This document shows, piece after piece, positions 38,845-47,272 of a stretch of 64,000 nt of DNA (its first letter is position 1; every line of letters starts with the position of its first letter). Under the pieces are notes generated by a model. That model searched no databases, was not told where the DNA came from, and saw only the letters and a list, made by a program, of their open reading frames with translations. The position numbers were made by a program, and so were the translations under genes. Origin of the DNA: Planctomonas deserti (GTDB taxonomy: Bacteria > Actinomycetota > Actinomycetes > Actinomycetales > Microbacteriaceae). The DNA is taken from contig NZ_QANL01000003.1 of assembly GCF_003067705.1 (NCBI RefSeq), positions 186,001 to 250,000 on the forward strand. Reading direction: 5' to 3'.

Positions 38845-39453
38845 GTGTCGCTGAACCGGACGAACAGCCACCGGCCCCGCATCGGAGTGATGGGCGGGAC
38901 GTTCGATCCCATCCATCACGGCCATCTGGTTGCGGCGAGCGAGGTCGCTCAATCGTTCGACCTCGAAGAGGTCATCTTCGTGCCCACGGGGGAGCCGTGG
39001 CAGAAGCGTGCCGTCAGCTCTGCCGAGCACCGCTACCTGATGACGGTTATCGCCACCGCGGCGAACCCCCGCTTCACGGTTAGCCGCGTCGACATCGAGC
39101 GCAAGGGTCCGACCTACACGATCGACACGCTCCGGGACCTGCAGAAGGAGCGCCCCGAGGCCGACCTGTTCTTCATCTCGGGCGCCGACGCGATCTCGCA
39201 GATCCTCAGCTGGAAGGACGCGCACGAGCTCTGGTCGCTCGCGCACTTCGTCGCGGTCACCCGGCCGGGCCATGCCCTCACGGTCAGCCAGCTCCCGGAC
39301 GGCGACGTAAGCTTGCTCGAGGTTCCGGCGCTGTCCATCTCCTCGACCGACTGCCGGACGCGGGTCGGGCGGGGCTTCCCCGTGTGGTACCTGGTTCCCG
39401 ACGGTGTCGTCCAGTACATCTCGAAGCACCACCTGTATCGGAGTCCTTCATGA
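38845..39453 (+). CDS. nadD: Nicotinate-nucleotide adenylyltransferase
   Basis: Makes deamido-NAD from nicotinate mononucleotide and ATP. The 202-residue protein has the nucleotidyltransferase motif [13 protein letters not shown] and the C-terminal [21 protein letters not shown], with SSTxxR-type ATP contact residues. GTG 38845 is preferred because of the -10 element 7 nt upstream and because it follows the preceding stop; a longer frame from 38788 would overlap that gene. The stop overlaps the next gene (ATGA). Confidence 0.94.
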   Translation: MSLNRTNSHRPRIGVMGGTFDPIHHGHLVAASEVAQSFDLEEVIFVPTGEPWQKRAVSSAEHRYLMTVIATAANPRFTVSRVDIERKGPTYTIDTLRDLQKERPEADLFFISGADAISQILSWKDAHELWSLAHFVAVTRPGHALTVSQLPDGDVSLLEVPALSISSTDCRTRVGRGFPVWYLVPDGVVQYISKHHLYRSPS

Positions 39454-40592
39454 CGGTGAACGAGCCAGGGGGCGGCACTGTGACGCCCCTGAGCCGTCGC
39501 CAGCTGCGTGAGCTCGAGCGCCGCCGGGCGCTCGAGGAGGCCGGCATGGACCCGGATGCGCCCGAGGCCGCCGTCCGTAGCGCCGCGCCCGCCGAGGGCG
39601 ACGGCCCTACGGCGTACCCCGGGGTCGACACGGACGACGTGCGTTCCGTCTCGGCCGGCTACGAGGAACTGACGCGGGAGCTGACGCCCGATCGCATGCT
39701 CAGCCGCCGCGAGCTCCGCGCCCTGTCGGAGGCGCGCGAGGCCCAGCGCCGCGCATCCGTGGACGCCGCCCCGACCGGCGCCGCGTCCGATCCCATCGAA
39801 ACCGAGCACGCCGAGCACGCCGAAGACGCCGGAGACACCGGAGACACCGAGGACACCGAGGACACCGAGACGGAGGCGGAGCACGAAGCCCTGCTCGGGG
39901 GCACGCCGCCGGCGACCGCCGCGGAGCGGGAGGCCGAGTCGGAGGCCGAGCACGACGCCCTGCTCCGCGACACCGGGTCGCCGGATGCCCCCGCTCCCGA
40001 CCTCGCCGCCGGCCTCGAGCGCCCTGCCGCTCCGCCGCTGACGCCGATCCCCGGCGCCGACGGCCACCGCGATGCCGACGCCCACCCGGACACCGATCCC
40101 GTCGAACCGGTGCTCGACGCCGCCGACGGCGACGGTGACCGGCTCATCACGTCGCCGGTCGTGTACGGATCGACGCCCGAGCACTGGTCGAGCGCCGACG
40201 AGGAGCTCGCCGTGTCGACGTCGACCATCGTGCTGCCCGCCCCGTCCGGCACCGGCGAGGCGCAGCACACCCCCGTCGTCGCCGACGAGGTCATCGTCAC
40301 CGGAACCATCGACCTGCCCCGCGGTCTCGCGGCCACCGGCGGCCATCCCGACCGCTACGACTCGGCGGAGATCGACCGCCTCATCGACGCCGCCGACGGC
40401 GTCGATCAGTTCGAGGCCGAGGCGGAGCCCGTCCGCGCCGTCCGGTCCGCGACCGCCCGGCCCGCCTATGGCGGTGCGGTCCGCGTGGCGCCACGCCGCG
40501 GCGTGACCCTTCCCTACGTGCTCGCCAGCACCGGCGGCGTCCTGCTCGTCGGCGTCGGAGCCCTCCTCGTGGTCGCGCTCGGCATCCGCTGA
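39450..40592 (+). CDS. Acidic, probably tail-anchored membrane protein, function unknown
   Basis: A 380-residue protein, highly acidic and low in complexity, with a single hydrophobic segment at the very C-terminus (about 352-378, ending VVALGIR). That is the topology of a tail-anchored protein facing the cytoplasm. Near the N-terminus is [19 protein letters not shown] and at about residue 83 a related [18 protein letters not shown], so a short motif is duplicated. An Asp/Glu/Thr/His repeat follows. It lies between nadD and rsfS, translationally coupled to nadD. No known domain is recognised. Confidence 0.6.
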   Translation: MTVNEPGGGTVTPLSRRQLRELERRRALEEAGMDPDAPEAAVRSAAPAEGDGPTAYPGVDTDDVRSVSAGYEELTRELTPDRMLSRRELRALSEAREAQRRASVDAAPTGAASDPIETEHAEHAEDAGDTGDTEDTEDTETEAEHEALLGGTPPATAAEREAESEAEHDALLRDTGSPDAPAPDLAAGLERPAAPPLTPIPGADGHRDADAHPDTDPVEPVLDAADGDGDRLITSPVVYGSTPEHWSSADEELAVSTSTIVLPAPSGTGEAQHTPVVADEVIVTGTIDLPRGLAATGGHPDRYDSAEIDRLIDAADGVDQFEAEAEPVRAVRSATARPAYGGAVRVAPRRGVTLPYVLASTGGVLLVGVGALLVVALGIR

Positions 40593-40620
40593 TCTTCGCG
40601 ACACTCCACCTACCCCCCTT

Positions 40621-40640
40621 ACCTCACCTCACCTCACCTC
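40621..40640. repeat. ACCTC pentanucleotide repeat upstream of rsfS
   Basis: Four perfect ACCTC units end 14 nt before the rsfS start and are followed by the GAAGGA ribosome site. Length variation could alter the leader but not a reading frame. Confidence 0.85.
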
Positions 40641-40654
40641 ACCCGAAGGATCCC

Positions 40655-41026
40655 GTGACCGCATCTGCACACGCCGTTGAGCTTCTCGAGGTGGCCGCGA
40701 AGGCCGCCGACTCCAAGCAGGCCGAGGACCTCGTGGCCCTCGACGTCTCCGGCCCTCTCCCGCTGACCGACATCTTCCTGCTCGCCTCCGCCCGGAACGA
40801 GCGGAACGTCCTTGCCATCGCCGACGAGGTCGAGGACAAGCTGGCAGAGGCGGGCACCAAGGCGCTGCGCCGGGAGGGCCGCAACGAGGCCCGCTGGGTG
40901 CTGCTCGACTTCGGCGACCTGGTCGTGCACGTCTTCCACCAGGAGGACCGCGCCTACTACTCACTGGAGCGCCTCTGGAAGGACTGCCCGGTCGTTCCCA
41001 TCGAACTTCCCCAGGTACCCGCTTAG
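40655..41026 (+). CDS. rsfS: Ribosomal silencing factor RsfS
   Basis: Binds L14 on the 50S subunit and blocks subunit joining in poor conditions. The 123-residue protein has the RsfS/DUF143 pattern: AAKAADSKQAEDLVALDVS, then LTDIFLLASARNERN, WVLLDFGDLVVHVF and the YYSLERLWKDCP end. GTG 40655 follows GAAGGATCC. It is in the usual nadD-rsfS neighbourhood. Confidence 0.95.
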   Translation: MTASAHAVELLEVAAKAADSKQAEDLVALDVSGPLPLTDIFLLASARNERNVLAIADEVEDKLAEAGTKALRREGRNEARWVLLDFGDLVVHVFHQEDRAYYSLERLWKDCPVVPIELPQVPA

Positions 41027-41089
41027 GCTCGTTCATCGAGCTGGCCGCTCGGCCGGCACCATCGTCATCGCCGCTCGAGGGAGAACGAC

Positions 41090-41488
41090 ATGAAGTGCCC
41101 GAACGACGCAGCCACGCTCGTGATGAGCGAACGCAGCGGGGTCGAGATCGACTACTGCCCGGAGTGCCGCGGCGTGTGGCTGGACCGCGGCGAGCTCGAC
41201 AAGATCCTGGATCGGGCGGCCGCGGAGTCGCTACCCGCCGCTCCGCCGGCCCACGCGTCGTTCCCGACCGAACCGGCGCCCTTCCCCGCGGAGCCCGAGT
41301 ACCGCTCCCGCTACTCCGAGCCGTTCCCGGAGTCCCGCGGCGATCGCCGGGACGACGAGCGCTCGTACGGCGGGTACGGCGACCGGCGCGGCGACGACCG
41401 CTCGTACGGCGGCTACGGCGACCGCCCCGGCCAGGGGCAGTACCGGCGCAAGCGCAAGGACAGTTGGCTCAGCGAGCTCTTCGACTGA
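41090..41488 (+). CDS. TFIIB-type zinc-ribbon protein
   Basis: A 132-residue protein. The first 45 residues form a zf-TFIIB zinc ribbon with a Cys at residue 3 and the pair in YCPECRGVWLDRGELDKIL. The middle is Pro/Glu-rich. The last part is Arg/Asp/Gly/Tyr-rich with a repeated RSYGGYGDR unit, suggesting an intrinsically disordered nucleic-acid-binding tail. Proteins of this type are common in actinobacteria and have no assigned role. It lies 63 nt after rsfS and is followed by a terminator. Confidence 0.75.
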   Translation: MKCPNDAATLVMSERSGVEIDYCPECRGVWLDRGELDKILDRAAAESLPAAPPAHASFPTEPAPFPAEPEYRSRYSEPFPESRGDRRDDERSYGGYGDRRGDDRSYGGYGDRPGQGQYRRKRKDSWLSELFD

Positions 41489-41497
41489 CGCGCCTGG

Positions 41498-41522
41498 GCC
41501 GGGCACCGCATCGCTGCCCGGC
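41498..41522 (+). terminator. Terminator after zinc-ribbon gene
   Basis: GCCGGGCA (41498-41505) pairs with TGCCCGGC (41515-41522) over a 9-nt loop, followed by TTCT. Confidence 0.7.
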
Positions 41523-41610
41523 TTCTCCGTGCGAGGCGTCCATGTGTACGAAGCACCCCTCAACATGTAGTAATCTTGTGGAGTTGTCTTCCGGGAACGG
41601 AAAGCACAAT

Positions 41611-41683
41611 GGGTCTGTGGCGCAGCTGGTAGCGCACCTGCATGGCATGCAGGGGGTCAGGGGTTCGAGTCCCCTCAGATCCA
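41611..41683 (+). tRNA. tRNA-Ala (anticodon GGC), copy 1
   Basis: The acceptor GGGTCTG pairs with CAGATCC. The D stem is GCGC/GCGC, the anticodon loop ATGGCAT (anticodon GGC), and the T stem AGGGG/CCCCT with loop TTCGAGT. The CCA is not encoded (the next bases are CCC). This tRNA is identical over its full length, plus the next four bases, to the copy at 53828. Confidence 0.95.
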
Positions 41684-41776
41684 CCCAATTACCCGGTGAG
41701 AACCGGATACCCCGCTCCCGTCCCCTGTCGAGGGCGGCAGCCACGTCATGCCGTCGGCGCTGACTTCTGGCTCACG

Positions 41777-42100
41777 TCATCCCGGTTCACGAGGCGTCTC
41801 GTCGCGCGTGTGCGCGGCGACGTTCTGCTCCGCGGCCCAGCGGCCGAGAGCCTCTATCGCGTCGCGCAGGGCGCGCCCGCGGTCGGTCAGAGCGTAAGCC
41901 CGGGTGTTGTGTCGGAGCGGCAATCGGCGGAGGACGCCGGCCGCTTCCAGCTCGCGCAGGCGGGTCGCAAGCATGTTCGTGCCCATCCCCAGGTCGCGCT
42001 GCAGATCGCTGTAGCGCTGCGGCCCGTCGAGCAACCGCTCAACGATGAGGAGAGCCCACCGTGATCCGACGACGTCGAGGGCTGCGGCGAGGTCGCTCAC
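41777..42100 (-). CDS. HxlR-family winged-helix regulator
   Basis: A 107-residue MarR/HxlR-type DNA-binding protein. The segment WALLIVERLLDGPQRYSDLQ, then GMGTNMLATRLRELEAAGVLRR, is the classic HxlR winged helix-turn-helix; the end is polar. Its GTG start overlaps the stop of the VOC gene upstream (GTGA), so the two are made together. The palindrome upstream of the VOC gene is a likely self-control site. Confidence 0.88.
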   Translation of the reverse strand: MSDLAAALDVVGSRWALLIVERLLDGPQRYSDLQRDLGMGTNMLATRLRELEAAGVLRRLPLRHNTRAYALTDRGRALRDAIEALGRWAAEQNVAAHTRDETPREPG

Positions 42101-42501
42101 GGAGTCGGTTCGGTATCCGGCTTCATCCAGAACGGCGAGTAGTGGTAGCCGTCGGGGTCGTCGAACTGGCGCTGGTACATGAAGGGGTAGTCGTCGGTGT
42201 CGCCGATCCGGCCGCCGGCGGTGCCGGCCCGCTCGGTGAGCTCATCGACCGCCTCGCGGCTGCCGAGGTCGAACGAGACCGTCACCTTCGAGGGGGTGCC
42301 GGGCCCGCCGATCAGTTCCTCGGTGCCGCCGACGCTCGCGTACATCTCGCGGCTGCCGAGCATCACGTACTGTTCGGGCGCGATCGCGAAGCAGGACACG
42401 TTGTGGTCGGACATCTCAGTGTTGAGGGTCCAGCCGAGAGCGGTGTAGAAGGCGGTGGATCGCTCGACGCTCTCGACGGGACAGGTGATGAAGAGGCTCA
42501 T
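42097..42501 (-). CDS. VOC-superfamily (glyoxalase/bleomycin-resistance-like) protein
   Basis: A 134-residue beta-alpha-beta-beta-beta protein with the VOC pattern: ITCPVESVERSTAFYTALGW at the start and a second module ending RQFDDPDGYHYSPFWMKP. The first hydrophobic strand and the FDDPDGYHY element are typical of metal-binding VOC members, although the full ligand set cannot be confirmed. Substrate unknown. ATG 42501 is chosen because the preceding residues do not resemble the fold. It is co-transcribed with the HxlR regulator. Confidence 0.8.
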   Translation of the reverse strand: MSLFITCPVESVERSTAFYTALGWTLNTEMSDHNVSCFAIAPEQYVMLGSREMYASVGGTEELIGGPGTPSKVTVSFDLGSREAVDELTERAGTAGGRIGDTDDYPFMYQRQFDDPDGYHYSPFWMKPDTEPTP

Positions 42502-42508
42502 GCCGTCA

Positions 42509-42527
42509 TACTTCCAAAATGAAAGTA
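42509..42527. promoter_or_regulatory. Probable HxlR operator
   Basis: TACTTCCAAAATGAAAGTA is an imperfect palindrome (TACTT/AAGTA arms) just upstream of the VOC start, in the promoter region of the VOC-HxlR pair. It is AT-rich against a GC-rich background, as expected for an HxlR site. Confidence 0.55.
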
Positions 42528-42651
42528 CTGCCGTCAAGGTCCTCGGCTCGACGATCCGCCGGCGATGCGTGGATGCACGTGAGGCACCCGCGGGCGTGGC
42601 GCTGGTGCGGACACCGATCACCACGCCCACGGGTGAAAAGCGTGCTCCGGG

Positions 42652-43497
42652 TTACGCGTCCTCGTGGGCGAGGGAGGAGGACAGTTCCTTGAGCGCGGTG
42701 ATCTGCTCGATGAGGAGGTTCGCCTTGTCGAGGCCGGTCTGGACGGCGTCGGCGCCGGCCACCCAGCGCAGCGGCGGCTGCTCGGAGTCGGCCAGGGTGA
42801 TCAGGGCTCCGGCGAGCTTGGCGGGGTCGCCGCCCTGCTTGCCGTTCATGCCCTTCCACGCCTCGATGGTCGCCGCCGTGCGGTCGGCGTAGTCGTCGAT
42901 GGTCAGCTCGGGCCAGGTCGTGGAGGCGCCCTCGACCAGCAGCTCGGTGCGGAAGAATCCGGGCTCCACGATCATGGTCGTGACGCCGTACGGGGCCAGG
43001 TCGTAGCGGATGGACTCCATCCACCCCTCCAGGGCGAACTTGGAGGCGCAGTACGCGGCCACGAATTCCTGCCCGACGAGTCCCGCGGTGGAGCTGAGCG
43101 TGATGACCTGACCACTGCGCTGCTTCCGCATCACGGGCAGGATCGCGCGAGTCACGTTCAGGGGACCGAAGAAGTTGGTTTCCATCTGCTGGCGCAGCTG
43201 GGCTGGGCTGATCTCCTCGAAGAACCCGGCGACGAAGATGCCGGCGTTGTTGACGAGGACGTCGATGCGGCCGAAGCGCTCGACCGCGGCGTCGGCTGCA
43301 GCCCGAGCGGCGTTCTCGTCGGTGATGTCGAGCGACACCGGCAGGAGGTTCTCGTGCTCGCCCAGTGCCGTGGTGACCTTGCTGGCGTCCCGCGCCGTAG
43401 CGACGACGGAGTGGCCTGCGTCGAGGGCGGCCCGGGCGATGTCGATGCCCATGCCGCGTGCTGCGCCGGTGATGAAGTAGACCCTGTTCTGGCTCAT
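42652..43497 (-). CDS. Short-chain dehydrogenase/reductase
   Basis: A 281-residue classical SDR with the cofactor loop TGAARGMG (10-17), NNAG (83-86), and the catalytic Ser135/Ser136, Tyr149 and Lys153 (YCASK). An oxidoreductase on a small alcohol or ketone; the substrate is unknown. It is divergent from an XRE/MmyB-type regulator gene 124 nt away, a common arrangement in which the regulator controls the SDR. Confidence 0.9.
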   Translation of the reverse strand: MSQNRVYFITGAARGMGIDIARAALDAGHSVVATARDASKVTTALGEHENLLPVSLDITDENAARAAADAAVERFGRIDVLVNNAGIFVAGFFEEISPAQLRQQMETNFFGPLNVTRAILPVMRKQRSGQVITLSSTAGLVGQEFVAAYCASKFALEGWMESIRYDLAPYGVTTMIVEPGFFRTELLVEGASTTWPELTIDDYADRTAATIEAWKGMNGKQGGDPAKLAGALITLADSEQPPLRWVAGADAVQTGLDKANLLIEQITALKELSSSLAHEDA

Positions 43498-43608
43498 GTC
43501 TCTCGCCTTTCTGTTGCGGTGCCTCCAGTCAACGGAACGGCGGATCAGGGAGGCAGGCCCGGTCTATCCGGTTAATGCCAGGGACCCCCTCTGGGCGGGC
43601 AACTGACG

Positions 43609-43614
43609 TAGCGT
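43609..43614 (+). promoter_or_regulatory. -10 element of leaderless XRE gene
   Basis: TAGCGT is followed by 7 nt and GTG 43622. Confidence 0.55.
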
Positions 43615-43621
43615 CGCTGAC

Positions 43622-44566
43622 GTGGACACCTCCAACGAGATTCGTGAGTTCCTGATGTCGCGGCGGTCTCGTCTGACTCCGGGCAGTATCGGGCTGCCCG
43701 ACTTCGGCGGCCGCCGCCGAGTGGCGGGACTGCGACGGGAGGAGGTCGCGCTCGTCGCGGGGATCAGCGTGGAGTACTACACCCGCCTGGAGCGGGGGAA
43801 CGCGTCAGGGGTATCCGAGGCGGTGCTCGAGGGCATCAGCCGTGCCCTGAAGCTCGATGACGTCGAGTCCGCTCACCTGGCAGACCTCGTCCGCGCCGCC
43901 ACCAGCGCCACGACCCTCCGTGCCCGGCGCGCAGCTCCGAAGATGCAGCAGGTCTCACCCGTCGTGCAGCAGATCGTCGACGGCATGAACGCGATGCCCA
44001 CCGTCGTCCAGAACGCCAGCCTTGACGTGATCGCCTCCAACCGCCTCGGCCGAGCGTTCTACCTCGACATGCGCATCACTCCCGAGCGGCCGGTCAACTT
44101 CGCCCGCTTCGTATTCCTCGACCCGCAGGCCCGCGTGTTCTACCGCGACTGGGACGCGGTCGCTGAGCAGAGCGTCGCCCTTCTCCGCACCGCCGCAGGG
44201 CGCACCCCATCCGATCGATCGCTGACGAAGCTCGTCGGGGAGCTCTCCATGGCCAGCCCCGAGTTCCGGTCGCTGTGGGCCAGCCACACCGTCCGTGAGC
44301 ACCGCTCCGGCCATAAGCAGGTCCGGCACCCGACCGTGGGCGACATGGACCTCGTCTTCGAGTCCATGGAGCTCAGCTCCCACAGGGGACTCCTGCTCAT
44401 CGCCTACACCGCCACCCCGGGAACCGTCTCCCACGACAGCCTGCAACTGCTCGCGAACTGGGCGGCCACGAATGACGAAACAGCGCCCCACCCTGTCGCC
44501 GAAGCTACCCCCGACCCCTCCGAGAGCAGGAAGCGTGCGTCCCCACCCTCGCGGAAAGCCGACTAG
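43622..44566 (+). CDS. XRE-family regulator with MmyB-like ligand domain
   Basis: A 314-residue regulator. The helix-turn-helix at about 30-75 contains RRVAGLRREEVALVAGIS and YYTRLERGN. The C-terminal part, with LDVIASNRLGRAFY and the WASHTVREHRSGHKQVRHP segment, is the MmyB-like ligand-binding domain that in relatives binds a fatty acid. The last 40 residues are Pro/Ser-rich. It is divergent from the SDR gene and probably controls it. Start GTG 43622 by the leaderless rule. Confidence 0.9.
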   Translation: MDTSNEIREFLMSRRSRLTPGSIGLPDFGGRRRVAGLRREEVALVAGISVEYYTRLERGNASGVSEAVLEGISRALKLDDVESAHLADLVRAATSATTLRARRAAPKMQQVSPVVQQIVDGMNAMPTVVQNASLDVIASNRLGRAFYLDMRITPERPVNFARFVFLDPQARVFYRDWDAVAEQSVALLRTAAGRTPSDRSLTKLVGELSMASPEFRSLWASHTVREHRSGHKQVRHPTVGDMDLVFESMELSSHRGLLLIAYTATPGTVSHDSLQLLANWAATNDETAPHPVAEATPDPSESRKRASPPSRKAD

Positions 44567-44713
44567 CACCGGCCGCTTCAACGGCCCGCTCATGCGGAGG
44601 TGCGGAGTAGGTGAAATCCCTGCGCGGACGCCCTCTGCATTCGCCTCAGGGGAGTGGGACCCGCCGTCGAACCGGTGTGACCAGGATCTCCCCCGTGCAA
44701 GCGCAGCCTTGCT

Positions 44714-45190
44714 TCAGCCTTCGCTGATCAGCGCCACCAGATCATGCGCATCTTTCTCCGGGGGCAACCCTATTCGGACGTGAGCGCCCTCCGCGACTTC
44801 CATCACCGCAACGGCGGCCAGTACCTCATCACCCGCCTTCATGACCAAGCGCGCCGTGTCCTCAGCCTCGGATGCTTCCTTCGAGAGTTGGTGGAATACC
44901 TCCGCCCCGTCGGGATCGAACGTCACGTCGATCACGTTCTGCCCGTCGCCTTCGACTACGACAGCATCCTCGACTCCGGCTCGAACGAAGGCGGAGGGGG
45001 ACAGTACGCTCTCGCCGTTGACGGACTCGCACTGCCCGTCGGACTCATCGCTGCAGGTCTCAGACACGGCCAACTCGATTGCTCCGGTCCTCGGAGAGGA
45101 TTCCGCATCGGTGCTTTCCGCGGTCGAGCACGCACTCAATGCCACCAACATGACAACGACCGTCGCGACTCTTGTTGCTCGAGAAGACAC
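44714..45190 (-). CDS. Lipoprotein with SecDF P1-head-like domain
   Basis: A 158-residue protein with a signal peptide (VATVVVMLVALSAC) ending in a lipobox Cys near residue 21. An acidic linker is followed by a C-terminal domain with VTFDPDGAEVFHQL, then ARLVMKAGDEVLAAVAVMEV and the ALISEG end. This resembles the P1-head subdomain of SecD, which is found by itself in many actinobacterial lipoproteins. Function unknown. The GTG start 45190 is set by an AAGGAG ribosome site. A -10 (TATCTT) with an adjacent palindrome lies 50 nt upstream. Confidence 0.7.
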   Translation of the reverse strand: MSSRATRVATVVVMLVALSACSTAESTDAESSPRTGAIELAVSETCSDESDGQCESVNGESVLSPSAFVRAGVEDAVVVEGDGQNVIDVTFDPDGAEVFHQLSKEASEAEDTARLVMKAGDEVLAAVAVMEVAEGAHVRIGLPPEKDAHDLVALISEG

Positions 45191-45244
45191 AAAGCTCCTT
45201 CGCTCCTGGGGGAACGGATCCGGTGCGGACTCTGCCGTGAAGAT

Positions 45245-45268
45245 ACCTTCCCCACGGGTGGGGGAGGT
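45245..45268. promoter_or_regulatory. 24-bp palindrome, possible operator
   Basis: ACCTTCCCCAC and GTGGGGGAGGT form 11-bp arms with one mismatch and a GG centre. The site abuts a minus-strand -10 candidate (TATCTT, 45240-45245) of the lipoprotein gene. ACCT...AGGT arms recall MerR-family operators, but spacing and promoter geometry are not diagnostic. A ZIP metal transporter gene begins 150 bp away on the other strand. Confidence 0.4.
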
Positions 45269-45418
45269 GGCCCTGCTGCACCGAGGCGAGCGACGGGATG
45301 AGAATCCCGGAGCGCTCCCGATTGGAGGCCCACGCCCCCTGTTCGGCGCATTGGTTCTGGTGCCAGGATCATCGCATCGGGCGAGGCCCGAGCTCGACGT
45401 CAACGGCGGGAGTCGACA

Positions 45419-46210
45419 GTGGGCATGGTCGTGTTGTTCGGTGCTGTCGCGTCCAGTGCTCTCGTGATCGGCGCGCTGGTCGGCGTGAGGTTCGAGCTGC
45501 CGAAGCGTCTGCTCGCGATGGTTCTCGCGTTCGCCGCCGGTGCCCTGATCACCGCGCTGACGTTCGAACTGTTCGAGGACTCCTACGAGCGCGGCGGCAT
45601 CTGGCTCGCTGCGGTCGGCCTCGCCGCGGGCGCACTCGTCTTCACCGTTCTCAGCGCACTGCTCGATCGGTGGGCGCAACCCGCCGGGGAGTCCAAGCCG
45701 GCCGACCAGGTGCAGGGCAGCGCGAAACTGGACACCGACGCGGCAGCCTCGTCCCGCTCCGGCACCACGGCGACAACGAAGGGCGCGGCCGGTCTGGCGC
45801 TGCTCGCGGCCGTCACCCTCGACGGCGTGCCGGAGAACCTGGCGCTGGGAATCTCACTGGAGGAGGACAGCGGAAGCCTCGCGCTGCTGGCGGCGATCTT
45901 CATCTCGAACCTCCCCGAAGCACTCGTCGGAGCCGCGTCCATGCGCGAGCAGGGACGCCGGCCCGCTCAGATCATCGGCCTATGGACGACCTGCGCGGTT
46001 CTGCTCACCATCGCGGTCATCGCTGGAGCGGGTCTCCTCACGCAGAGCGGCCCGGCGGTGGTGTCTGTACCGCTCGCGTTCGCGGCCGGCGCCGTGATCG
46101 CCTCCCTCGCCGACACCCTCATGCCCGAGGCGTTCGAACACGGCGGCCCCGCCGTCGCCCTGAGCACCACCGCCGGATTCCTCCTGTCGTTCGTGCTCTC
46201 CCTCGCCTGA
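45419..46210 (+). CDS. ZIP-family metal transporter
   Basis: A 263-residue integral membrane protein with about eight helices and a soluble Ser/Thr/Ala-rich loop of some 45 residues after helix 3. Helix 4 carries LDGVPENLALGISL and helix 5 ISNLPEALVGA, the two metal-site segments of ZIP proteins. The first His of the usual HNIPEG-type motif is replaced by Asp and the Gly by Asn, so metal preference may differ from zinc. GTG 45419 or ATG 45425 could be the start, with GGGAG upstream. Confidence 0.8.
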   Translation: MGMVVLFGAVASSALVIGALVGVRFELPKRLLAMVLAFAAGALITALTFELFEDSYERGGIWLAAVGLAAGALVFTVLSALLDRWAQPAGESKPADQVQGSAKLDTDAAASSRSGTTATTKGAAGLALLAAVTLDGVPENLALGISLEEDSGSLALLAAIFISNLPEALVGAASMREQGRRPAQIIGLWTTCAVLLTIAVIAGAGLLTQSGPAVVSVPLAFAAGAVIASLADTLMPEAFEHGGPAVALSTTAGFLLSFVLSLA

Positions 46211-46257
46211 CAGCTCGGTCGCGGACTCGCGACCCGTGTCCTGGCAGGATGGCTGAC

Positions 46258-47211
46258 ATGCCGATCGACGCCGCTCTCACGTCCCGTTTTCCGCTGCTCG
46301 AGGGCATCGACAGCTGGGACGCGATCGACACCGTACCCGGAGCGCGCGCAAGGATGGATGCGTTCGAGGCCGACGACGCGCCCTGGGCGGCGCCGGACGT
46401 GCCTCACCACGACGTCCCGCTCAACGCCGCCGGCCATCCGTTCCGCGTTCGGGTCTACGGCACCGGCGACGGCTCCGCACCCGCGCTGGTGTGGGTGCAC
46501 GGCGGGGGGTTCCTGGCCGGTGACCTCGAGATGCGCGAGTCCGACCTCGTGGCGCGGGAGGTCGCCGTCCGCATCGGCGGGGTCGTGGTGGCGGTGGACT
46601 ACTCGCTCGTGCCCGCGGTGACCTACCCGGTCCCGCATCACCAGGTCATGACGGCATGGCGGTGGACCCGGGAGCACGCCGAGGCACTCGGCGTCCACGT
46701 CGACCGGATCGGCCTGGGCGGGGCGAGCGCCGGTGGTGCGCTGTCGCTGGCTGCTGCACGGGAGCTCGCGGCCGAGGGCGAGCACCCGGCGGTGCTCGTC
46801 CTGGCTTACCCCGTGGCCCATCGTCGCTGGGGCGTCGACGCCGACCTCGACGCGGCGATGGCGGGCGTGCCGCCGATGTTCCGGTACCCACCAGCCACGG
46901 TCGAGCAGCTAAACGCGGGCTACCTCGGCGAGACCCCAAGCGCCTCATTCGCCTTCGTGGACACCGCGGATCCGGCGGAGCTGGCCGCCCTTCCTCCGAC
47001 GCTCGTCCTCGTGGCGGAGTACGACGACCTGCGCACCTCGGCGGACCTCTACGTGCGTCAGGCGCGCGCCGCGGGCGGCCGTGTCGAGCGCGTGCTCGTG
47101 AAGGGCGTTCTGCACGGCCACCTCAATCGCACCCCGGCCTTCCCGCCCATGGACCGGTCGCTGGCCGACATCGCGCGGGTCGTCGCGACCGGGAGAGTGG
47201 CGCCGAACTGA
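46258..47211 (+). CDS. Alpha/beta hydrolase, HSL (hormone-sensitive lipase-like) family
   Basis: A 317-residue esterase-type enzyme. The oxyanion motif HGGGF is at 81-85, the nucleophile Ser157 is in GGASAGG, and the Asp and His of the triad are expected in VAEYDDLRTSAD and VLHGHLN near the end. This is family IV (HSL) layout; the natural ester is unknown. ATG 46258 has CAGGAT 7 nt upstream (leaderless-like); ATG 46249 is in frame. The gene is convergent with the amine dehydrogenase operon. Confidence 0.88.
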   Translation: MPIDAALTSRFPLLEGIDSWDAIDTVPGARARMDAFEADDAPWAAPDVPHHDVPLNAAGHPFRVRVYGTGDGSAPALVWVHGGGFLAGDLEMRESDLVAREVAVRIGGVVVAVDYSLVPAVTYPVPHHQVMTAWRWTREHAEALGVHVDRIGLGGASAGGALSLAAARELAAEGEHPAVLVLAYPVAHRRWGVDADLDAAMAGVPPMFRYPPATVEQLNAGYLGETPSASFAFVDTADPAELAALPPTLVLVAEYDDLRTSADLYVRQARAAGGRVERVLVKGVLHGHLNRTPAFPPMDRSLADIARVVATGRVAPN

Positions 47212-47272
47212 CGCCACCGATCGCGACCCCTCACTCAACCGCCGATCGTTCCACCAGCGGCGCGGCGACGGC

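Noticed and set aside
45298-46257. N-terminal extension of the HSL-type hydrolase
   Set aside because: The extension overlaps the ZIP transporter gene in another frame and is Arg-rich shadow sequence.
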